The notes beneath the pieces are model-generated. The model ran no database searches and had not been told where the DNA came from. It was given only the letters and a program-made list of their open reading frames with translations. From Antennarius striatus (Eukaryota; Chordata; Actinopteri; Lophiiformes; Antennariidae), in contig NC_090778.1 in the NCBI RefSeq assembly GCF_040054535.1, forward strand, positions 10,715,001 through 10,779,000: 64,000 nt of DNA. The letters run 5' to 3'. Each line of letters opens with the position of its first letter. Within the stretch, counting starts at the first letter, position 1. The position numbers and the translations under genes were made by a program. This document shows, in pieces, positions 36,171-64,000 of the stretch.

Positions 36171-36449
36171 GTCACGTGACCACTTCCGTTACTTCCGGCA
36201 GCAGACGCCTCCCTCCCTCCCTCCCTCCTCCGCGGCCCTGCCTCTGCCTGCCTGTACCAGCACAGCGGCGGTGTGGTCGAGCTGGTCGTACAGTCACGGA
36301 TAGGAGAACCACTCCACACGAAGCGAAGGCCTTTGCCCAACGGAACGCCTTCTATCAGTCACATCGACGACGGATACGACACAAACATATCTGTCTAAAT
36401 TCAGTTACTTCTTTTTATTTGATATCGTTATAAGAAGGCAGCCCTCATA
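36171..36449 (+). promoter_or_regulatory. mapk1 promoter and 5' UTR
   Basis: GC- and CpG-rich block just before the mapk1 ATG. It begins with the perfect palindrome GTCACGTGAC (36171-36180, a TFEB/USF-type E-box), followed by two ETS-type sites, ACTTCCG, at 36182 and 36191. A CTCC tract lies at about 36208-36230. No TATA box is seen. The arrangement fits a housekeeping promoter. Start sites are not determinable here. Confidence 0.55.
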
Positions 36450-57404
<20,955 letters not shown>

Positions 57405-57586
57405 CATCTTTTACAGGCAGGTCCACCTCAGTAAAAAGTAACCAAAGTTCAATGATCACTGCGTTACAAAACTACTAGATTCCTGCTATATTTAGTGACT
57501 CGAGATAAGACCTCACAGAGTTGAACATTCAAACATTTAAATCTGCTGTTGTGGATAAATCACATGATCTCTATAACACAATATCC

Positions 57587-57651
57587 CAGTTCCCCGAGAT
57601 ACGAACATCTGACTTACAAATACAATCCGATGTTCGTATCTTGGGGAACTG
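57587..57651. repeat. 23-bp inverted repeat with 19-nt spacer
   Basis: Arm 57587-57609 (starts CAGTTCCCCGAGATACGAAC) pairs with 57629-57651 with a single mismatch, which can pair as G-U in RNA. The spacer is 57610-57628. Confidence 0.9.
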
Positions 57652-57779
57652 CTGTAGTTGCCCTTTTTGCTGCAACCCCCAGCCGAGCAGCACCGCTCCA
57701 TGCACACATCTCCAACAATCATCTCCTTCGTCTTCTCCATTTCTTGTAATTATAGATTGAAATTTAGTATATAATCAGT

Positions 57780-57985
57780 GCCCAATTTACAACCGCAATA
57801 GGTTCCCAGGGGCTGATCATAAGCTGAATTGTTGGTAAGTCGTTATATATTAAATTTCAATGTGTTGGAGATTTGTGTTGGAGTTGCTGCAGAAAGGGGA
57901 ACTACATATGTAATAACTTACACACCAGCTTACAAACGGCCTCTGGGAACCTATTGCATTTAAAAGTTGGGTACTATCTGTATAT
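57780..57985. mobile_element. MITE-like inverted repeat
   Basis: GCAATAGGTTCCCAGGGGC near 57798 is mirrored by GCCTCTGGGAACCTATTGC near 57956. The outer end reads GGGTACTATCTGTA. It has the size and shape of a fish MITE; no target duplication was assigned. Confidence 0.5.
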
Positions 57986-58196
57986 GAACAAGGTTATTTG
58001 CTAAAACATTTATTCTCATCTTTTGGGTGCAGATTTTTAACGGACAGAAACAAACGAACTCAGTCTACTGCAATTCAGTAGACTGATTCATTGTACAGTA
58101 ATCATGATGGGATTTCATAAATGTAAATCACTGTGGACACAGCTTTGAGTTCCGTATATTATGTCATCTCTCTTTCTCTTTCCCTCATTCTCAGTC

Positions 58197-58267
58197 GGTG
58201 CCATCTAAGACAAGAAATAGAACAGATCTCTCGAAAACTTGAACAGTACCAGCTTAGAGATGGCACC
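58197..58267 (+). promoter_or_regulatory. Long-range stem at the start of the mapk1 last exon
   Basis: GGTGCCATCT (58197-58206) pairs with AGATGGCACC (58258-58267). A 2-nt bulge and AAG/CTT extend the stem by 3 bp. The loop is about 43 nt. It begins two bases after the 3' splice site. Function is unknown. Confidence 0.6.
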
Positions 58268-59927
58268 ATTATCTGAGTATCCTGACCCAGACTGTATGGT
58301 TCAAGTGACTTAGCGTTAGTTACAGATAAATGGCAGCTCTGATGTCACATGACACCTGACTGAAGGAGCAAATATTCTACCACTTTTTCTGTGTAATTTG
58401 ATGACTTGGATTGACATTCTGAATCTTTGTACAGAAACACTCGTTCATCATTCTCAGTTTGCTCGTAATGAGAAAGGAGTTTGTTTATTTTTAAAACTTG
58501 TATTCATAACACCTGCAAGATTTAGTATGTGGACTATAAAAAATCTTTTTACCATTTAATTTAAAAATTTAGATTTAACATCTCACAGTTTACAGTAACT
58601 GCAAGGAGCTTCTGGCTAAGAGGAATACAAATTTTATAAGCGATCTTCCTTCATCAGGGGTTATTTTTATTTCTAAAAAAAAAAAAGAAAACATTTGTCA
58701 ATTGTCGATAAGCTATTAGAAGCCAATTATATGAGTGGTTTTAAAAAGGTCCCATTGTTAAAGAGCTTGAGAAGATAACTGGATCATTTACTCTACTAAT
58801 GAGTCCAGATGTGGTGTTCCCCCCTGGTCTCTGCTAACCACCAGCTGCACCCCGACAGGCCTCTCCTCCTGATAATAGCTATCAGTGCTACATTTTATAG
58901 CCCATCATCTTCTTTCTCTCGGTGTATGTAATTACTGCGTTTCCTCTCTGCAGCTTTATAGTGTGAAACATGAGCTTCCTGAAAGGATTTGAGTGTGACA
59001 ACTCTGAAATTAGAGCAACAGAAAGCAACGATGATTTATTTTAGTAGCTTTGATACATCATAGCTTCTTATTCCTCCAGCTGTAACTAACATCACTACCG
59101 TATTGACAGATTGGAGGAGCACTGTGTCTGATGTAACCATAGTGATGATTTAATATAGTATGCTTCTCATCAAGGCCAACAAAGAAAGCCAGAGTTCAAG
59201 AGAAATACATTCGAAGAATGAATTATTTTAGTGACAGAAAATTCTTAAATATTTGTAATGGAATGTTTTCAGTTAACTGATTCATTTTTAAATATTTCTG
59301 TTTTAAAGGTTATTTGCTGTGGTTTGGGGTTACCTTTATAACTAATAATAATAATAGTGAATTGAGTCTTGCTTTATTTTGCTGAGCCGTGCTCTCTCTC
59401 ACATCCATAATATTAAAACTGGAATGGAATTTGAGTAATTTGTGTGGACAGAAGACCCAGTCAGATTTGTGATACCGGTTATGGACATGCTGACATAATG
59501 TTTGATATCTGCCACTGATGTCACATTTATATTTTTTGGAAGCACTTCAATGTCTCACACATGCTTTGAACCGTTAGCACATATAAACAAGAACTTATGT
59601 GACCACAGGCAGGAGTGTACAAAAAAAAACTGTAGGTGAAATCACTTCCTGTGTTTTAACCAATGATTGGGATCAACAGGAGTATTTCAGTTAGTTGTTA
59701 TTTGACATGAAGGTGTGTGACATCTCATTACTTGGTCACTGTCTCTTCTCCCTCCAGATGATTTTTTGGACTGGCTTCTCCGTTGCCACCGCTCCTCCAC
59801 CCCTCCACACTGTTGCTGTGATGGTCGTTTTAATTTTCTCTCCTGTTGTCCACATCGCCTGGATTCCTTGGGTCTCACTCTTCAAGTCCACTTTGCTCAG
59901 GAATGGCATCAGGAATCAATCATTCTC

Positions 59928-60002
59928 TCTTTTTCTCTCTCTCCTTCTCTCTCCTTCATTCTCTCTCTCTCTCTGTCTGTTTCTCTGTGTGTCTCTCTGT
60001 CG
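59928..60002. repeat. (CT)n-rich low-complexity tract
   Basis: CTCTCT and TTTCTCTC runs within the inferred mapk1 3' UTR. Plus-strand Leu/Ser-rich frames across it are artefacts. Confidence 0.8.
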
Positions 60003-63000
60003 CATCACAGCTTACAGTTTGGGGTTGATTTTGTATTTTAAGCCAAGATAAACAATTTTGCGTGTGTCTCTAATCGTGTTTGGCTCTGGCTATTCTTATT
60101 CAAGACCTTTATGTCCAGCTGAATGAGTGATAGTTGTGTTCTTTGGTGCAGCTGCTCTGGTTGTAACTCATGTCTACATTGCACAAATAGTTGATTACAT
60201 ACAAGAATCATCCATCATCAAGAACATCTTTTTTTTAGTCGTATGCTAACCATCATCACACTGTTAAAAATAACTCAATTTTTATCTATTGGAGAAAAAA
60301 CCCTAAATTAAATGTACTGATTTATGCAATGGAATCAAATATTCAGCCACAGACTTTGGCCTGCAAGCCATAAATTTTAACAAAGACCTTGTATTTTAAT
60401 CACACACACGCACACACACCTAAATGGTCTTAAGATGTTTTAATAGGTGGCGATAGGTGAATTATATGCTTTTATAACCTTTTTCCTTTCATTAAAAACA
60501 AAGAATTCCTGTTTTCATTTTTCATTCACTTAATGTAACATTTGCATAAAGGCACCAAATTGCCAGTGCTTTGAAAGATTTCACCATAAATTTCTGCCTT
60601 ATCCACGGGAAAGTGAAGTAAATTTCTTTATTTCATGCAAGTTTATATGTACAGTATATTTTTCATGTACAGGAAAATTTACCCTGTTGAGACAAGGGAT
60701 CAGTTATTCCACAGCACTTGTTTCATCTGCAGTGTTGTGTCTCCCTTTTTATGTTGTTTTTCCTTCTCTTTGGTCTGTTAATCTCTCTCGCCTTGTCAGA
60801 ATAATACTGTGCCCTTTGCATGACTGTTAAAAGCTTTGTATACAAAGACAACGATGTTAAGTGCCACGCAAGCCAGGCAAATCCACCGGGAGAGCGCCCA
60901 GGCTCTTTCTGTTCCACCTTTTGTGGTATATTACACCTCCCAATCACATGGTGCTTTTTGTTCTGTTTGTTTCTTTTGCTTTAGCATTCTCTACAGCTGT
61001 CATTTCATTTCCATTGTGGTTAAAGTCCATTGTAGCCAAACTCCATCTACATGCTAAAACATCCTGTCATGGTTGCTAATAGGAGAATAACCATACTGTA
61101 TATCTGTATTTGTCACAAAAACCACCAAACAAGTTGTTTCCTGAATCAGACAAAATGAAATGCAGGAGTGATAAAGTTCAAGTAATACTTCAATGTTAAA
61201 GATGGTTGTTGTTTGTTTAGTTTAAATCATTGGGATTTTTTTAACTGCACATTTTAATGCTGATAATGTTTGGCAGTATCATTACCAGCTGATGCAGTGG
61301 AAAAAGATACACCATATTTTTACTTCTTGACAGTAACCGCTGATTAAAGACTGTTGAATTTGAAGATTTTATGTCAAATGAAAAAAATTTAGGCCAAGAA
61401 GATGTATAAAAACTTTTCCAGAGGCTTAATAAACACAGTGGCATAGAATTTTGATGTTTGAGGATGTTTACAGGTGGGCTTCAATTCTGTTCTGCCGTAT
61501 GGTACACCTAGCCTCTTTTTTTAAGATACAGTGGTGTAAGTTTAAAAGAAAGGGTGCTTTTTTTTAAATGAAGAGTATTAGGAGTGTTATTTATAACGCT
61601 AAAACATGGCAAGTAGATTAAAATTATAATTCCTTTAAATTGATTCTTCCAGGATTGGGCACTTAAAGGGAGAAAGAAAATTGGTATTGCAGTTTAAAAT
61701 ACTTCTATTTCAGTTATGTTGAGCTTTTTAAGTGTCTTTGTCCGTTCACGTATTTAGTCAAGAGAATTTTGTGAGCTGTTAACTCACAAACTTTTTTGTG
61801 CTTGGTCAGGAAATGAGTGAAGCTACACTTTTCTGATATTTGTTTAAAAGCAAGTCATGCACACATTTTGCTAATGACAAGGCTGTTCTGGTGATTAATT
61901 CACAGTGGAGTCAAAGAACCACAGGTGCACTGTTTGGGGTATTGCAGTGTTGTTTGTTGCTTCTTTGGCTCAATATTGGACTGAAACTGAGTGGAAAAGT
62001 CGAGCTAAGGGAGGACATTACTGTCCTGCTGAGATGCTCTTAAGCCATATTCAGACAGTCAGTGTGTTGCACCTCTGTCCACGCCCTACAGTGATGTCAC
62101 AGCAGTAACACATTCTGGAGTACACGTCTACAATAGTGCAACCAGATATGTCAAACCACAGGAGAGTAGCAAAGGTGAGATTTGCAGTTGTACTGTACCT
62201 CTTTAAGACTTCAGAGTAATCTATATCATGACAGTTGGCTAGTTTCCTGACATGACGTGATTTATTGGAATTTGAATACAAAAACAGAAACTATGCAATT
62301 TGGCACTAGTGGTACAAAAATAATTATTCACGTCCAAGTTCTAAAAATAAATCTCCCACAGTTTTACAACAGACCAGAACCTACAGCTATTTACAGTATT
62401 TAAGAAAAGTATGAAAACACAAAAAATTTTGCCCAAGCAATCATAAATCATACGTGCAAAATAAAATTTCCAGTACAAAATAAGTATCAAAATAAGATGC
62501 AGAAAATGTCATTGAAAATCAACAACTGCCAAGTACCTGTCTAAATAAATGGACCTTTCACTAATTTATGCAAAGTTATAGTGTAATTTGGAAAACTTAC
62601 GAATCTTTAAAATTAACTATTACCAATAAAAATTCTTTGAAATCTACATTTTATTCCAAGTTCTGACTTTGCTCACACCCAAAAACGTTAGTTTTTATGG
62701 TTCGGTTTGGAGAATTAACTCATCTGATGACCTTTTAATAAAAGGTTTGACCAAAACGCATTGCAGAAAAATTTTTTGTACTCACAAATTTAGGTTGAGC
62801 AGATGAGGGTTAGAAAAATGTATCTGTCCCAGAGCTCCTCACGCTTGCTGTACACACCCGTCTGTGACACGATTATTAAATGCACTTGCTCTTGCTCTTA
62901 GTTTGGATGGGACTTGTAATCCGAGGTGCCTGTCAGGACTTGATTTACCTGTAGATAGTTATTTGGGGGGGATTAATTTAGAACATTAAGGGCACTGGAA

Positions 63001-64000
63001 CTTCAGTATGATTAGTTGTATTTTTCAAAAAAAAAAAAAAAAGCCTCTGCTAAGTTCTTTGTGCAACCTGTCTGTTTGTGCCTTTTTTGGTAGTCTTGAT
63101 ATCCAAAATTTGATGTGCAGCTTTTGTTTAGTCGGGAATCCATTGTATTCGCAGTATATGCTCTTAAAATGAACACAATCAAGTCTAGGGATGGGAGGGA
63201 TCAGGGGTGGGTATCTTTATCTTTCAGTTGTGTAAATTTTAAAGAGATTTGTTGCCACAGCTGTGTAATTTGTGACTGTATTGAAAAGATGAAAAACAAA
63301 CATTTATATTTTTGTGTTACCCTTTTTCCTTGAGCCTGTTTTTATTTTGATGTTTTTGTGAAGATACTTTTATTGTAAAATTAATGTTATGTTTCTATCA
63401 AACACTAATCTTGTTTGAGTTGTCTCCGGTGGGCTATGTTTTGATCAGTATAAACCTTTAATTGTGTAGTTAACATTTTGAAAGAGTAAAGAAGGGTCCT
63501 TGGTTATATTTTAAAGATTCCTCTTGGTCAGTTTTACTTTGCTGTTGTGTGAAGGATTTGACTTGAACAAAACATTTCTTTGCTATTCTGTTATTAAAGA
63601 GTGACTGCCACTTTGAAAAATCTCTAAATGTTTTTTCTTTTCCTCTGCTGTGACATTTAAATAGACCTTCATTAAAAACACTGTACCTTCATCGACACCT
63701 CTGAAGTCTTCTTTGAAAATGAAAACAAAATTACGTAACTGACAGTACCCAAAGAGAACTGCTTTTAAATGGGATATGAGATTAAAACTATTCATTGAAA
63801 TTTAATTTTTTGATCAAAATGGATTGAGTTTTAGCTACTTTATGGTCCACCAATTTTACTGTGTGATTGAAATGAAAGTTTTATACTTTTTATAAGTATA
63901 TGTTCGAAGAATTTAAGAATGTGCAATGAAAAGGATGAATAATCAATTAACAATCTATTCAAAAACTACCGTAGATTGAAGGCTGAAGTCATTCGGTCCT

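Larger units (their letters stand above)
57405..58194 (+). other. mapk1 intron between stop-codon exon and 3'-UTR exon (inferred)
   Basis: A possible donor (GGCAG|GTCCAC, 57420/57421) follows the stop, and an excellent acceptor (TCTTTCCCTCATTCTCAG) ends at 58194. Human MAPK1 is likewise remembered to be spliced just after its stop codon. The interval holds a long hairpin (57587-57651) and a MITE-like inverted repeat (about 57780-57985). Retention of the intron is also possible. Confidence 0.5.
58195..63650 (+). other. mapk1: mapk1 3'-UTR exon (inferred), about 5.4 kb
   Basis: Sequence after the acceptor at 58194 has no sustained ORF and is AT-rich with many T runs. MAPK1 genes are known for a 3' UTR of several kb. 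Possible poly(A) signals are AATAAA at 61428-61433 and ATTAAA at 63593-63598. It contains a CT-rich tract (59928-60002) and an A-run (63030-63043). The first 82 bases could instead be coding in an alternative splice form. Confidence 0.55.

Noticed and set aside
59695..60051. 118-aa hydrophobic ORF that looks like a membrane protein
   Set aside because: It crosses a CT-rich tract in the inferred mapk1 3' UTR, has no recognisable family and no splice support.

Overview
This window is vertebrate nuclear DNA, almost certainly from a ray-finned (teleost) fish. Genes are split into short GT-AG exons, introns and intergenic DNA are AT-rich, and the repeats are typical of fish: RTE and CR1/Rex-like LINEs, tRNA-derived SINEs, a Tc1/mariner element, PIF/Harbinger- and hAT-like elements, and long CA, GATA/GATG and ATT microsatellites. 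The species cannot be named from sequence alone.

Three protein-coding genes were assembled exon by exon, with consistent splice phases. (1) rufy3, plus strand, 9916-21593. It has two alternative first coding exons and two alternative 3' ends: a 469-aa RUN/coiled-coil form and a 670-aa form with an atypical FYVE-like zinc domain. (2) grsf1, minus strand, 28560 down to 23802: 429 aa, a mitochondrial-type N-terminus and three quasi-RRMs. It converges on rufy3, and a compact element at 22781-22795 carries AATAAA on both strands. (3) mapk1 (ERK2), plus strand, 36450-57404: eight coding exons, 369 aa, TEY activation loop, a first intron of about 14.8 kb, and a likely separate 3'-UTR exon starting at 58195.

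Layout: 1-9345 is a transposon graveyard (RTE-type LINE on minus, a CR1/Rex-like LINE on plus broken by a SINE, a solo LTR and other DNA, plus a GATA/GATG array). 9346-28600 holds the convergent rufy3/grsf1 pair. 28600-36170 is intergenic, with a LINE C-terminal fossil, a second broken LINE of about 3 kb on minus, and a SINE. 36171-64000 is mapk1. Its introns 1 and 2 hold a Harbinger-like element inside a SINE, an unclassified 979-bp TIR element, a hAT-like element inside a hAT transposase pseudogene, two SINEs and a nearly intact DD36E-spaced Tc1/mariner element.

The three genes do not form a pathway: RUFY3 acts in organelle transport and neuronal polarity, GRSF1 in mitochondrial RNA handling, ERK2 in signalling. 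I found no convincing new multi-gene system. The points most worth checking are a possible alternative coding 3' exon of mapk1 that also folds into a long-range stem, the nested insertions whose empty sites restore LINE reading frames, the Tc1/mariner copy with a substituted catalytic Asp, two perfect 18-19 bp hairpins with 4-nt loops, and the shared bidirectional poly(A) element.
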